Source of the DNA: Microbacteriaceae bacterium
Lineage (GTDB): Bacteria; Actinomycetota; Actinomycetes; Actinomycetales; Microbacteriaceae
NCBI GenBank assembly: GCA_014377425.1
Contig: JACMPQ010000007.1
Coordinates: 1-39,320 of the forward strand
Length of the DNA stretch: 39,320 bases
Direction: 5' to 3'
Position 1 is the stretch's first letter; each line of letters begins with the position of its first letter. The position numbers and the translations under genes are program-made. The notes beneath the pieces were generated by a model. The model had not been told where the DNA came from. It saw nothing but the letters and a program-made list of their open reading frames with translations, and searched no databases. This document shows positions 24,030 to 32,671 of the stretch, in pieces.

Positions 24030-25759
24030 GTGTGCAGAACCTCAGCGCTGACTCCCTCCTCGCCGGTCTTGACGAGGAGCAGCGGGTGGCTGCGGAGTCG
24101 CTTTTGGGGCCGCTGTGTATCCTGGCCGGAGCCGGCACGGGCAAGACCCGGGCGATCACCCACCGGGTCGCGTACGGCGTTGCAACGGGTGTGTATTCCC
24201 CCAGCCGGGTGATGGCCCTCACCTTTACTGCGCGGGCCGCGGCCGAGCTTCGTGGTCGGCTCCGTACCCTCGGGGCGGGCGGCGTTGCGGCTCGCACCTT
24301 TCATGCGTCGGCGCTGTCACAGCTGTCTTTTTTTTGGCCAGAGGTCATTGGCGGAACGATGCCTCGCATTCTGGAATCCAAGGGTCGGGTCATCGCTCAC
24401 GCCGCCGACAGCCTCCGCATGCGGCTAGACACCCCAACCCTCCGGGATCTTGCGGCAGAAATCGAGTGGCGCAAAGTCTCCCGGCTTACCCTTGAGCAGT
24501 ATGCGATTGCCGCCCCTGGCCGGCTGCTTCCGGAGTCCCTCTCGGTGTCGGCCATGGTCGATCTGCATCGCGCCTACGAGACGGTAAAAGACGAGCGTCG
24601 ACAGCTGGATTTCGAGGATGTGCTCTTGGCAACCGCGGGGATGCTGGAGACCGAGCCCTGGGTCGTCCAACAGGTTCGCGAGCAGTACCGCTTTTTCGTG
24701 GTCGACGAATATCAGGATGTCTCCCCGCTCCAGCAGGCCCTGCTCGAGCTTTGGCTGGGGGAGCGGCAAGATCTTTGTGTAGTCGGAGACGCCAGCCAGA
24801 CGATCTACTCGTTCGCCGGGGCATCCGCCGATCATTTGCTCGGATTTCAAACGCGTTTTCCGGATGCCACGCTGGTACGCCTGGAGCAGAACTACCGGTC
24901 AACCGCCGCGATCGTGGGCAGCGCAAATCAGCTCATGCGCGACCGTGCGGGTTCCCTTACCCTGCGCGCGACGGCTCGAGCCGGGACGCGCCAGACGGAG
25001 CCGCCTGTGGTGGCCTTCCGCGACGACCGGTCAGAGGCACGGGCGATTGCCGGACAAATCTCCGACCTCATCGCGGCCGGTACGCGCGCCCAGGACATTG
25101 CGATTTTGTACCGCGTCAACATCCAGTCCGCTGTTCTAGAGCAGGCTCTCACGGATGCCGGCGTCAGCTATCAATTGCGCGGAGGTAAGCGATTCTTCGA
25201 TCTTCCGGAGGTGAAGCAGGCGTTAATGATGCTGAAAGGCGCATCAATCGCCACCACCGTGGAGCCGCTGTTTAAAACGGTGAGCGATGTACTGCGCTCG
25301 TTGGGGTGGACCCAGGATGCCCCCGAAACTCGAGGTGCGGTGCGTGACCGCTGGGAGACGCTCAACGCAATCATGGGGCTCGCCGAGGCGGCGCCACCCG
25401 AGCAAAAGCTGCGCGAATTTTCCGACGAACTCTATGAGCGCAGCGCCGGCCAGCATGAACCGACAATGGCCGCCGTCACTCTGGCCACCCTGCATTCGGC
25501 CAAGGGTATGGAATGGGACACCGTGTACGTCATCGGGCTCAACGAGGGACTGCTACCGATCAGCCACGCCAAAACCCCCGCAGCCATCGACGAGGAGCGC
25601 CGATTGCTCTACGTGGGTGTCACGCGGGCGCGACAGCGGTTACAGCTTTCGTGGGCGGAGACGGCACCGCAGCGCTCGCTGAAGCGGCTGCCGTCCCGTT
25701 TTCTGGAAGAGCTGCGCACCCGCACTCGGGGTGCGGCCGACACGGCACCGCGCGGGTAG
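24023..25759 (+). CDS. uvrD2: UvrD2-type SF1A DNA helicase
   Basis: 578 residues. Motor motifs in order: AGAGTGKT (35-42), VMALTFTARAA, TFHASALSQL, FFVVDEYQDVSPLQ, VVGDASQTIYSFAGA, LEQNYRS, TLHSAKGMEWDTVYVIGLNEG and LLYVGVTRAR. It is a 3'-5' DNA helicase/translocase of the actinobacterial UvrD2 branch, which is essential in mycobacteria. Mycobacterial UvrD2 carries C-terminal HRDC and Cys-containing parts, from memory; this protein stops soon after the motor and lacks an HRDC domain. The ATG at 24023 overlaps the nudC stop by 7 bp (a GTG at 24026 is also possible), implying coupling. Its last 140 bp overlap the convergent cyclodehydratase-like gene. Confidence 0.9.
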   Translation: MVSVQNLSADSLLAGLDEEQRVAAESLLGPLCILAGAGTGKTRAITHRVAYGVATGVYSPSRVMALTFTARAAAELRGRLRTLGAGGVAARTFHASALSQLSFFWPEVIGGTMPRILESKGRVIAHAADSLRMRLDTPTLRDLAAEIEWRKVSRLTLEQYAIAAPGRLLPESLSVSAMVDLHRAYETVKDERRQLDFEDVLLATAGMLETEPWVVQQVREQYRFFVVDEYQDVSPLQQALLELWLGERQDLCVVGDASQTIYSFAGASADHLLGFQTRFPDATLVRLEQNYRSTAAIVGSANQLMRDRAGSLTLRATARAGTRQTEPPVVAFRDDRSEARAIAGQISDLIAAGTRAQDIAILYRVNIQSAVLEQALTDAGVSYQLRGGKRFFDLPEVKQALMMLKGASIATTVEPLFKTVSDVLRSLGWTQDAPETRGAVRDRWETLNAIMGLAEAAPPEQKLREFSDELYERSAGQHEPTMAAVTLATLHSAKGMEWDTVYVIGLNEGLLPISHAKTPAAIDEERRLLYVGVTRARQRLQLSWAETAPQRSLKRLPSRFLEELRTRTRGAADTAPRG

Positions 25760-26504
25760 CTCCGCTGGCGGCATCCAACCACACTGCGGTCACCGGCCCG
25801 GGGGCACGGTTCGAGACGCGACCGAGCACCAAGCGTGTCGCGATCACCGCAGCCTCGGCGGCTACCAAACCGCGGTCGGCGGGGCTGCGCCTACCCCAGA
25901 GTTGGCTGGCCAACGCCGGCCAGGCAGGGTCGGCGTCTACCTTCGTGCGATGCAGGCAGTACAAACAGGCGGTCACACCCGGCTCCACGAACGGGCCGAT
26001 TTGGGCGCCGGTGTCACCGAAGACGACGGGCAAATGCGGCCGATCCCGGCGCAGCCAAACTCCGTAAAACTCCGAATTGACCACGAACTGGGCAACGATC
26101 ACGGCAATGTCGGTGGTCTCGGCGGCGGCGTCGTCGGTATCGTCGCCGACGAGTCTTACCCGAAGACCGGATGCCGCAAGCGTCGACCCCAAAGCATCGA
26201 CCGTCGGGCCGGAGCCGGTGACGGTGACCATCGCCGGGGGGCGAAGCTGCGCGGTCTCGGTGAGCGGGCTGAGGGCGGGGGCCACCCGCTGCAATAGCCG
26301 TTCCACCGCCGCATCGCCCGCTCCGGCGCGGCGGGCGATGACGGTGAGCCCGGGGCGACTCACGCCAATTACGAGGGCCGCGATCATCCGTTCCTCGGCG
26401 TTGCTGACCTCCCGTAAGACGGCTCGCGGGCGATCGACACCGAATTGCAGCGATGTGGGGTCACGCCAGAGAAGAGCAAACCGGGGGTCGAGTCTCAGCA
26501 CCAT
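25620..26504 (-). CDS. Orphan cyclodehydratase-like (TOMM C/ThiF-related) protein
   Basis: 294 residues. The centre has GVTACLYCLHRTKVDADP and DPAWPALASQL (about 176-202), the signature of the bacteriocin cyclodehydratase/TOMM leader-binding family (TIGR03882, from memory). Cys180/Cys183 and the C-terminal HPECGC (Cys261, Cys263) could form a Zn site as in E1/ThiF proteins. The N-terminal part resembles the winged-helix leader-binding region. No ATP-binding YcaO partner, dehydrogenase or precursor peptide is near, so a natural-product role is unsupported. Conservation beside uvrD2 (M. tuberculosis Rv3196, from memory) suggests a housekeeping task. The last 45 or so residues are Ala-rich and overlap uvrD2 tail-to-tail. 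CAGGCT, a near -10, lies 6 nt before the ATG. Confidence 0.72.
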   Translation of the reverse strand: MVLRLDPRFALLWRDPTSLQFGVDRPRAVLREVSNAEERMIAALVIGVSRPGLTVIARRAGAGDAAVERLLQRVAPALSPLTETAQLRPPAMVTVTGSGPTVDALGSTLAASGLRVRLVGDDTDDAAAETTDIAVIVAQFVVNSEFYGVWLRRDRPHLPVVFGDTGAQIGPFVEPGVTACLYCLHRTKVDADPAWPALASQLWGRRSPADRGLVAAEAAVIATRLVLGRVSNRAPGPVTAVWLDAASGATRAVPCRPHPECGCAALPENGTAAASASAAVPSPPTKAVTAVAPA

Positions 26505-26633
26505 GGCGTCAGCCTGCCAGCGCGAGGAAGGTGACGTCGGTCGTCATCCACAGGGTGAGAGCCCGCAGCCATCGCGCCGTCTGGGCTAGGAGCCAGCGCC
26601 CTGCCTCGGCTTTGAGGTTCTAAATTTGCGGTT

Positions 26634-28013
26634 CTAACTCTGCGGTTCGTCGGCCGATCCGTCGGCGTTCTCGTGCGGGCGGTCGCCGCTCGAATCGTCG
26701 AGGAGATCCCTGATTGCCTGATCGACGTCGTCGAAGGCTACCTCCGGCGCGGTCAACCGTGCGATGAGCGCCGCTGGGTTGTCAATGTCGTGGGACTCGG
26801 GTACCACGTCGGGATGCGACCACAGCTCGTCGCGGCGGTTGGAGCCGAGAGCATCCGTGAGCTGCTGCCACATCGCGGCGGCCTCTCGCAGTCGCCGCGG
26901 GCGAAGTTCTAGACCCACCAGGGTAGAAAATGCGGACTCGGCGGGACCACCGGAAGCCCGCCGCCGCCGAACGGTCTCGGCGATGGCCCCGGCCTTGGGC
27001 AGGCGGGTGGTGGCCTGCAGGGTCACCACGTCGACCCAACCCTCAATGAGGGCCAACATCGTTTCCAGGCGGTCAAGCGCGGCAAGCTGCGCGGAGGTTT
27101 TCGGGGGAATCAGTGCGCCACTGACCATGGCCTGTCGCAGTTCCTCCGGGTTAGACGGATCGAAGTCTTGCGCGAGTTCCTGCATTCGTTCGGTGTCCAC
27201 CCGAATGCCCTGGGCGAACTCGCTAATTGCGGTCATTAGCTGCAGCCGCAGCCACTTAGCGTGCCGGAAAAGCCGCGCATGGGCGAGTTCGCGCACGGCA
27301 AAGTAGAGCTGGATCTGGTCATTGTCGATGTCGAGGCCTTCGCCGTAAAGCGCCACGTTTTGCGGCAGCAGTACGGCCTGCACTTCGGCGCCGCCGGAGG
27401 TTCCCAAAAGCGGAATTCCGATGTCACCCCCGGAAACCACCTCGGCGGAGAGCTGACCGACCACCTGACCCAGCTGCATCGCAAACAGGGTGCCGCCGAT
27501 GTTTCGCATCAATTTGCTCGCACCGTCGATCAGCTCCGACATCTCCTCGGGAGCCTGCTGGCGCAACACGTCGGTGAGGGCGTTCGAAATACTCATCGCC
27601 ACCGGTTCCGCTAGCTGGGTCCACACCGGCATGGTGGCCGTCACCCACTCGGAGCGGGTCATCAGTCGGGGCGTCACCGTGAGGGCGGAAATGTCAGTCG
27701 CTTCGCTCAACCAGAGGGCCGCCACGGCGAGCGATTGCTGCTGGGCATTCTGTTCGGCCGGTGTTGTAGGTTTCGACGAATTCGCGGCGAGGGTCTTCGC
27801 CTGTTCGAGGGCGATGCCCCAGTTGGTGCCGTCACCGTCTTGATTCATGGCGCCCTGGAGCTGGCTCATGAGGCGGGCGACCATTGCGGGGTCGTTGGGC
27901 AAACCGGCCGCGCTGGCTAGCTTTGCGGGATCGATGTCGGAGTTGCCGGAGAGCAACTCTCGAAGCATCTCGCGAAACTCGTCTTCGGGGTCCTGTCGTT
28001 GGTCTTCAGGCAT
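26634..28013 (-). CDS. Zinc-dependent metallopeptidase-like protein (DUF2342 family)
   Basis: 459 residues. The family motif RELAHARLFRH (241-251, Glu242, His245 and His251 as candidate metal ligands) sits in VRELAHARLFRHAKWL. Around it are QAVLLPQNVALYGEGLDI and FAQGIRVDTERMQEL, as in the hydrolase/coenzyme-F420-associated family (M. tuberculosis Rv3195, from memory). No signal peptide is seen. The N- and C-termini are acidic and probably disordered. Activity has not been established for the family as far as I know. Its start diverges from the PDZ-Lon gene, whose neighbourhood it shares across actinobacteria. Confidence 0.85.
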   Translation of the reverse strand: MPEDQRQDPEDEFREMLRELLSGNSDIDPAKLASAAGLPNDPAMVARLMSQLQGAMNQDGDGTNWGIALEQAKTLAANSSKPTTPAEQNAQQQSLAVAALWLSEATDISALTVTPRLMTRSEWVTATMPVWTQLAEPVAMSISNALTDVLRQQAPEEMSELIDGASKLMRNIGGTLFAMQLGQVVGQLSAEVVSGGDIGIPLLGTSGGAEVQAVLLPQNVALYGEGLDIDNDQIQLYFAVRELAHARLFRHAKWLRLQLMTAISEFAQGIRVDTERMQELAQDFDPSNPEELRQAMVSGALIPPKTSAQLAALDRLETMLALIEGWVDVVTLQATTRLPKAGAIAETVRRRRASGGPAESAFSTLVGLELRPRRLREAAAMWQQLTDALGSNRRDELWSHPDVVPESHDIDNPAALIARLTAPEVAFDDVDQAIRDLLDDSSGDRPHENADGSADEPQS

Positions 28014-28020
28014 GCAAACT

Positions 28021-28026
28021 ACGCTA
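28021..28026 (-). promoter_or_regulatory. -10 hexamer of a likely leaderless promoter (metallopeptidase)
   Basis: TAGCGT on the minus strand ends 7 nt before the ATG at 28013, with no ribosome-binding site between. Confidence 0.45.
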
Positions 28027-28116
28027 GTGGCTGGGCAGTGGGGGTTGCTGCAATTTGACCGAGGCTCTGCTCACGCGCTGTGCGCCCGTGGCGAACATCC
28101 CGTTGAGAGGATAGAA

Positions 28117-29253
28117 GTGGCCTATTTTGGCGTCGAACCCCAGGCTGAGCGCAGTGCTCCGCCGCGTCGAGTACGAATCGGCTGGGGCATCCTCTCGATC
28201 GGAATTGTGGGAGTTTTGGGGTTGTCCCTAGCCCCGGCGCCCTTCGCCATTGAGCGCCCTGGCCCGGTCTTCAACACCCTCGGCACGGTCCCGCTCGACG
28301 ACTCGGGGTCGCAGTCGAAGCCCGTTAGACGGGAGCCCCTCATTTCGATTCCCGGCCAACAGACTTTTCCTACCACCGGCGCCCTGTCAATGCTCACGGT
28401 CAACGTCCTGGGAAACCGCGAGCAACAGCCCAATTGGATTGAGGTGTTGGCGGCCTGGGCTGACCCGAGCCAGGCGGTGTTGCCCATCGACGCGGTATAC
28501 CCGAAGGGGGAAACCGTCAAACAGTCCAACGAGCAAAGCAGCGTGGACATGCAAAATTCTCAGAAGGATGCCGTCGCTGCAGCCCTGCTGCACCTGGGCT
28601 ACCCATTGACCCGCACGCTCACGGTGTCGTCGGTACCCGCTGGATCTCCGTCGGCCGGGGTACTCAAAGCCGGCGACACCATTACCTCCATTGACGGCAA
28701 AAAGCCGAACGACGTGCAGGCGCTGCGCGCACTGATCGCCGCCCACGGCACGGCCACGCCCGTCACGATCGACATTGTTCGCGAGAGCGCCGCTAGCGCG
28801 GTTGAAGTCACCCCGGTTGAGTCGACCGGTGCCGGAGCGAAACCGATTGTCGGCATCATCGTCGGGGCAAATTACAGCTTTCCCTTCACCGTGAACATCC
28901 GATTGCATGCCGTCGGGGGGCCCAGTGCTGGCATGATGTTCGCGCTCGGGATTATCGACAAGTTGACGCCGGGGGAGCTGAACGGCGGCAAGAACGTGGC
29001 CGGCACCGGCACGATTACGGCAGACGGCGAGGTTGGCCCGATTGGCGGCATCCGGCAAAAAATGTATGGTGCGGTGGCGTCTGGGGCCCAGTACTTTTTG
29101 GCGCCGAAAGCGAATTGCGCGGAGGTCTCGGGGCATGTGCCGGATGGGTTGCGTGTCTTTGCCGTCGGCACCCTCGACGATTCCCTCGCGGTGTTGAACG
29201 CGCTAGCTACCGGCGGGTCACTGGGGTCGTTAGCGACCTGCCCGGCGGGTTAG
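28117..29253 (+). CDS. Membrane-anchored PDZ-Lon (S16-like) protease
   Basis: 378 residues. One N-terminal membrane anchor (about 22-42) is followed by a conserved outer segment with IERPGPVFNTLG, a PDZ domain (about 165-250, VPAGSPSAGVLKAGDTITSIDGK) and a Lon-type serine protease domain. The Ser-Lys dyad is Ser270 in GGPSAGMMFAL and Lys315 in GGIRQKMYGA, 45 residues apart. These proteins (YlbL type; M. tuberculosis Rv3194c from memory) process or degrade envelope proteins outside the membrane. The GTG at 28117 has AGAGGA 5 nt upstream; the longer frame to 27847 overlaps the divergent metallopeptidase and is rejected. UPF0182 follows 75 bp downstream. Confidence 0.92.
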   Translation: MAYFGVEPQAERSAPPRRVRIGWGILSIGIVGVLGLSLAPAPFAIERPGPVFNTLGTVPLDDSGSQSKPVRREPLISIPGQQTFPTTGALSMLTVNVLGNREQQPNWIEVLAAWADPSQAVLPIDAVYPKGETVKQSNEQSSVDMQNSQKDAVAAALLHLGYPLTRTLTVSSVPAGSPSAGVLKAGDTITSIDGKKPNDVQALRALIAAHGTATPVTIDIVRESAASAVEVTPVESTGAGAKPIVGIIVGANYSFPFTVNIRLHAVGGPSAGMMFALGIIDKLTPGELNGGKNVAGTGTITADGEVGPIGGIRQKMYGAVASGAQYFLAPKANCAEVSGHVPDGLRVFAVGTLDDSLAVLNALATGGSLGSLATCPAG

Positions 29254-29328
29254 GGCAGCGGGGCGTATTTGCAGCGGACGCCGCGTTAAGCTGGAGAGAC
29301 CTCGTCCCTGACACCCAGGAGCTTATTC

Positions 29329-32259
29329 TTGTCTTCCACGGAAGCTCGCCCCGCGTCTCGCACCCGGGCCACTCTGGCAATCACCGCAGGCATCATCGCT
29401 GCGCTGGTGATTCTGTTCTTCATTTTCTCGAGCTTCTACACCGACTGGTTGTGGTTCGACCAGTTGGGCTACGCGGGGGTACTCACGACCCAATGGTTCG
29501 CAGCGGCCGCGCTGTTCGGTATTGGCTTTGTGGCCATGGCCATTCCGGTCTACGTGAGCATTGATGTGGCGTTCCGCGTACGCCCGGTGTATGCAAAGCT
29601 CAACTCGCAACTCGACCGCTATCAGCAGGTCATTGAACCGCTGCGTCGACTGGCAAGCTTCGGGATCCCCGCGGTGCTCGGCCTCTTCGCCGGTATCGCT
29701 GCTTCCTCCCGCTGGCAGCTCGTGCTGGCCTGGCTCAATCGAACCCCCTCCGGAAAGACTGACCCGCAGTTCGGGCTAGACGTCTCCTTCTACCTATTCG
29801 AGTTTCCGTTCTATCAGGCTCTGGCAGCATTCGCCTCAGCCGTTGTTCTTCTTGCCGGGATCGCCGCCCTCGCCACGAGCTATCTGTATGGAGCCCTGCG
29901 CTTCAACGGTCGCGAGGTGCGCATTTCCAAGCCCGCACGCGTGCAGCTTGCTACCACCCTGGCCATCTACCTGTTTATTCAGGCGGGAAGCATTTGGCTC
30001 GATCAATACGCCACCCTGTCGCAGAGCAGCAGCTCGCTTTTGGTTGGGGCGTCCTACGCCGATGTCAACGCCACCATCCCGGGCCGGGCTATTTTGGCGC
30101 TCGCTGCGGCCTTCGTTGCATTGCTCTTCATTGTGACCGCGATCATCGGGCGTTGGCGTTTGCCGGTCGTGGGTACGGCGCTGTTGATCGTCTCTAGCCT
30201 CATCTTCGGGTCGATCTATCCGTGGATCGTTCAGCGTTTCCAGGTTGATCCCAGCGTGCGAAGCGTTGAAGCGCCCTACATCCAGCGAAACATCGATGCC
30301 ACCCGGGATGCCTACGGGGTCGCCGGTGTGCAGGAGCAAAACTATGCGCCGACGACCGACACGAGCGCCGGCGCACTACGCAGCGATGCGGAGACGACGG
30401 CCAGCATCCGAATTATCGATCCGGCCCTGGTATCGAAGACGTTCGCCCAGCTCGAACAGGTGCGTCAGTACTACCAGTTTTCCACGGATCTGAACGTTGA
30501 CCGCTATACGATCGACGGTAAAGTGCAAGACACCGTGATCGCGACTCGCGAACTCAACCTCAATGGTTTGGGTTCCGCCGACAACTTCTACAACCGCACC
30601 TTCGTCTACACGCACGGATACGGGATTGTGGCCGCCTACGGCAACCAGCGCTCCGCCGAGGGCCTGCCCGTGTTTTTGCAGTCAGGAATCCCCAACGGCG
30701 GCAAGCTCGGCAGCGCATTTGAACCACGAATTTACTTCGGCGAACAGTCCCCGGCCGTGTCGATTGTTGGTGCCCCCAAGTCGGTAAAGAGCGTCGAGTT
30801 GGACTACCCCTCGGGTAACTCGGAGGGCGCGCAAAACGCCACCACCACCTACACCGGTGACGGCGGACCGAAGCTCGATAACGTATTCAAAAAGCTGATC
30901 TACGCGATCAAGTTCCAGTCGGAGCAAATCTTCCTTTCCAACGCGGTGAGCAACGCCTCGCAGATTCTCTATGATCGCGACCCCAAACTGCGGGTGCAGA
31001 AAGTGGCCCCCTACCTCACCCTCGATAGCCAGGCCTACCCCGCCGTCGTTGACAAAAAGGTGGTGTGGATCGTCGACGGGTACACCACGAGCGCAAGTTA
31101 CCCCTACTCAAAGATCGAGCAGCTTAGCAACGCCATCGTGGACACCTACACGCCCGCTCCGGCCTATCCGATCGACGACATTAACTACATTCGCAACTCG
31201 GTGAAAGCCACGGTTGATGCCTATTCCGGTGCGGTTACGCTCTACGCCTGGGACGTCAAGGATCCGATTCTCGCTACCTACCAAAAGATCTTCCCGAACA
31301 CGGTCATCCCCATGGCCAAGATGTCGCCGGATCTGATGAGCCACGTGCGGTACCCCGCCGACCTGTTCAAGGTGCAGCGGGCGATCCTGGCCAAGTATCA
31401 CGTCACCGGCAGCAACTCCTTCTACTCCAACGATGACGCGTGGTCCACCCCGGTGGATCCGACTAAATCGTCCGATACCGCCCAGGCACAGCCGCCGTAC
31501 TACCTCACCATGCAGGTGCCCGGTGCCACCAAGTCGAACTTCTCGTTGTATTCGACCTATATTCCGGATGCTTCAGGTTCGGCCAGTCGCAGTATTCTCA
31601 CCGGGTATCTCGCCGTCAACTCCGATGCGGGAACAACGCCCGGCAAGATTGATTCCGATTACGGCAAATTTACGCTGTTGTCGCTGCCGAAACAGGCCAC
31701 CGTTCCGGGGCCGGGCCAGGTGCAGAACTCCTTTACCACCGACCCCACCGTGGCAAACCAGCTCAACCTGTTGGCCCGCGGTGACACGAAAATTTTGCGT
31801 GGCAACCTGCTGACGCTGCCGGTTGGCGGCGGCCTGCTCTACGTGCAGCCGGTCTACGTGCAGTCAACCGCAGAGACGTCGTACCCACTGCTGCGCAAGG
31901 TCTTGGTGTCGTTTGGAAACAAGATCGGCTTCGAGGACACCCTGGATGCCGCACTGAACTCAGTGTTTAGCGGCGACTCAGGCGCGAGTGCGGGAGACGG
32001 TTCGGTGGTCCCCACCCCAACAACGCCAACGACTCCGACGACCCCGACGACTCCGACAACGCCGACGACCCCAACGACACCGACAACGCCGACGACCCCA
32101 ACGACACCTAACGCGGCGCTCAAGGCGGCGCTGGCTGACGCCAACAAGGCACTCACCGATCGTCAGGCTGCCTATGCGGCAAACGATCTGGTCGGGGCCG
32201 CGCAGGCAGACAAGCGTCTGCAGGATGCCATCGCCCGCGCGCTGGTGGCCTCGCCGTAG
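29329..32259 (+). CDS. UPF0182 family large membrane protein
   Basis: 976 residues. Seven membrane segments fill the first 310 or so residues (the first with TDWLWFDQLGYAGV). A large extracytoplasmic domain follows with EAPYIQRNIDATRDAYG, QNYAPTTDT, NFYNRTFVYTHGYG and YVQPVYVQ. This is the UPF0182 layout (M. tuberculosis Rv3193c from memory); the function is unknown. The tail has about nine Thr-Thr-Pro units and then a helical stretch (ALKAALADANKALTDRQ). The start is a TTG, with AGGAG at 29317-29321 7 nt upstream; a TAAGCT hexamer at 29287-29292 could be its -10. It is downstream of the PDZ-Lon gene, and a terminator follows. Confidence 0.92.
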   Translation: MSSTEARPASRTRATLAITAGIIAALVILFFIFSSFYTDWLWFDQLGYAGVLTTQWFAAAALFGIGFVAMAIPVYVSIDVAFRVRPVYAKLNSQLDRYQQVIEPLRRLASFGIPAVLGLFAGIAASSRWQLVLAWLNRTPSGKTDPQFGLDVSFYLFEFPFYQALAAFASAVVLLAGIAALATSYLYGALRFNGREVRISKPARVQLATTLAIYLFIQAGSIWLDQYATLSQSSSSLLVGASYADVNATIPGRAILALAAAFVALLFIVTAIIGRWRLPVVGTALLIVSSLIFGSIYPWIVQRFQVDPSVRSVEAPYIQRNIDATRDAYGVAGVQEQNYAPTTDTSAGALRSDAETTASIRIIDPALVSKTFAQLEQVRQYYQFSTDLNVDRYTIDGKVQDTVIATRELNLNGLGSADNFYNRTFVYTHGYGIVAAYGNQRSAEGLPVFLQSGIPNGGKLGSAFEPRIYFGEQSPAVSIVGAPKSVKSVELDYPSGNSEGAQNATTTYTGDGGPKLDNVFKKLIYAIKFQSEQIFLSNAVSNASQILYDRDPKLRVQKVAPYLTLDSQAYPAVVDKKVVWIVDGYTTSASYPYSKIEQLSNAIVDTYTPAPAYPIDDINYIRNSVKATVDAYSGAVTLYAWDVKDPILATYQKIFPNTVIPMAKMSPDLMSHVRYPADLFKVQRAILAKYHVTGSNSFYSNDDAWSTPVDPTKSSDTAQAQPPYYLTMQVPGATKSNFSLYSTYIPDASGSASRSILTGYLAVNSDAGTTPGKIDSDYGKFTLLSLPKQATVPGPGQVQNSFTTDPTVANQLNLLARGDTKILRGNLLTLPVGGGLLYVQPVYVQSTAETSYPLLRKVLVSFGNKIGFEDTLDAALNSVFSGDSGASAGDGSVVPTPTTPTTPTTPTTPTTPTTPTTPTTPTTPTTPNAALKAALADANKALTDRQAAYAANDLVGAAQADKRLQDAIARALVASP
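32014..32108. repeat. 9-bp Thr-Thr-Pro-coding tandem repeat
   Basis: ACGACNCCG-like 9-bp units repeat about nine times in the last part of the UPF0182 gene, giving (Thr-Thr-Pro)n. It is a likely length-variable linker. Confidence 0.8.
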
Positions 32260-32279
32260 CAACGCGGCTCCTTTGGGGT

Positions 32280-32313
32280 CATCGGGACGGTTCTTTTTGG
32301 GGCCGTCCCGATG
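32280..32313 (+). terminator. Hairpin terminator after UPF0182
   Basis: A perfect 11-bp stem (32280-32290 with 32303-32313) closes a 12-nt loop containing TTCTTTTTGG. It lies 20 bp after the stop codon. Confidence 0.65.
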
Positions 32314-32324
32314 TTCGTGGCTTG

Positions 32325-32356
32325 GCTGCTCGACGTCTGTGCTGCTCGACGTCTGT
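32325..32356. repeat. Two 16-bp tandem units
   Basis: GCTGCTCGACGTCTGT occurs twice in a row, and a third copy starts GCTGCTTG before diverging. It lies between the UPF0182 terminator and the tRNA gene, with no known role. Confidence 0.8.
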
Positions 32357-32423
32357 GCTGCTTGTACCCTGGGCTGCTCATGGTCTGCGCACATCCTCAC
32401 GTCTGATAGGGTTATGTTTGTAG

Positions 32424-32497
32424 CGCGGGGTGGAGCAGTTCGGTAGCTCGCTGGGCTCATAACCCAGAGGTCGCAGGTTCAAATCCTGTCCCCGCAA
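32424..32497 (+). tRNA. Initiator tRNA-Met (CAU)
   Basis: 74 nt folding as a cloverleaf: acceptor CGCGGGG with CCCCGCA, D-arm GAGC...GCTC, anticodon arm CTGGG-CTCATAA-CCCAG and T-arm GCAGG-TTCAAAT-CCTGT. The anticodon is CAU. The mismatched first pair (C1 with A72) and the three GC pairs flanking the anticodon loop are the hallmarks of initiator rather than elongator tRNA-Met. CCA is not encoded. A TATGTT hexamer at 32413-32418 lies 5 nt upstream and could be its -10. Confidence 0.92.
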
Positions 32498-32549
32498 CAG
32501 AGGCTCATTCCGGAAATACTTGCAAAAGATTCCGGATATTGAGTAAGGA

Positions 32550-32588
32550 AAGGATCGGATCGGCTGATTAGCCGGTTCGGTCCTTTTT
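32550..32588 (+). terminator. Rho-independent terminator after the initiator tRNA
   Basis: A 16-bp stem containing G-U pairs (32550-32565 with 32570-32585), loop GATT, runs directly into a tract of T. It is the best-formed intrinsic terminator in the window. Confidence 0.8.
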
Positions 32589-32671
32589 TGTTGCGCCGAT
32601 GCGGTCGCGGTGAGCGGTGAGATTGCCGCGGCGAGGGTTATCGGAAAAACGTGTGAGTTGCTTCGGGCGTG

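Noticed and set aside
23303-24304. 333-residue minus-strand frame across nudC and uvrD2
   Set aside because: It overlaps two genes with complete motifs on the other strand and reads as Ser/Arg-rich shadow sequence.
25620-26504. Thiazole/oxazole-modified peptide biosynthesis cluster
   Set aside because: Only the cyclodehydratase-like protein is present. No YcaO protein, dehydrogenase, precursor peptide or exporter is linked to it.
32424-32497. tRNA 3' end as an attachment site with a second copy
   Set aside because: I looked for a repeat of GGTTCAAATCCTGTCCCCGC in the following DNA and saw none, and no integrase gene is in the window.
32508-32536. ATTCCGGA direct repeat after the tRNA
   Set aside because: Eight bases repeated once across 13 bp could easily arise by chance, and nothing else marks it as an attachment site.
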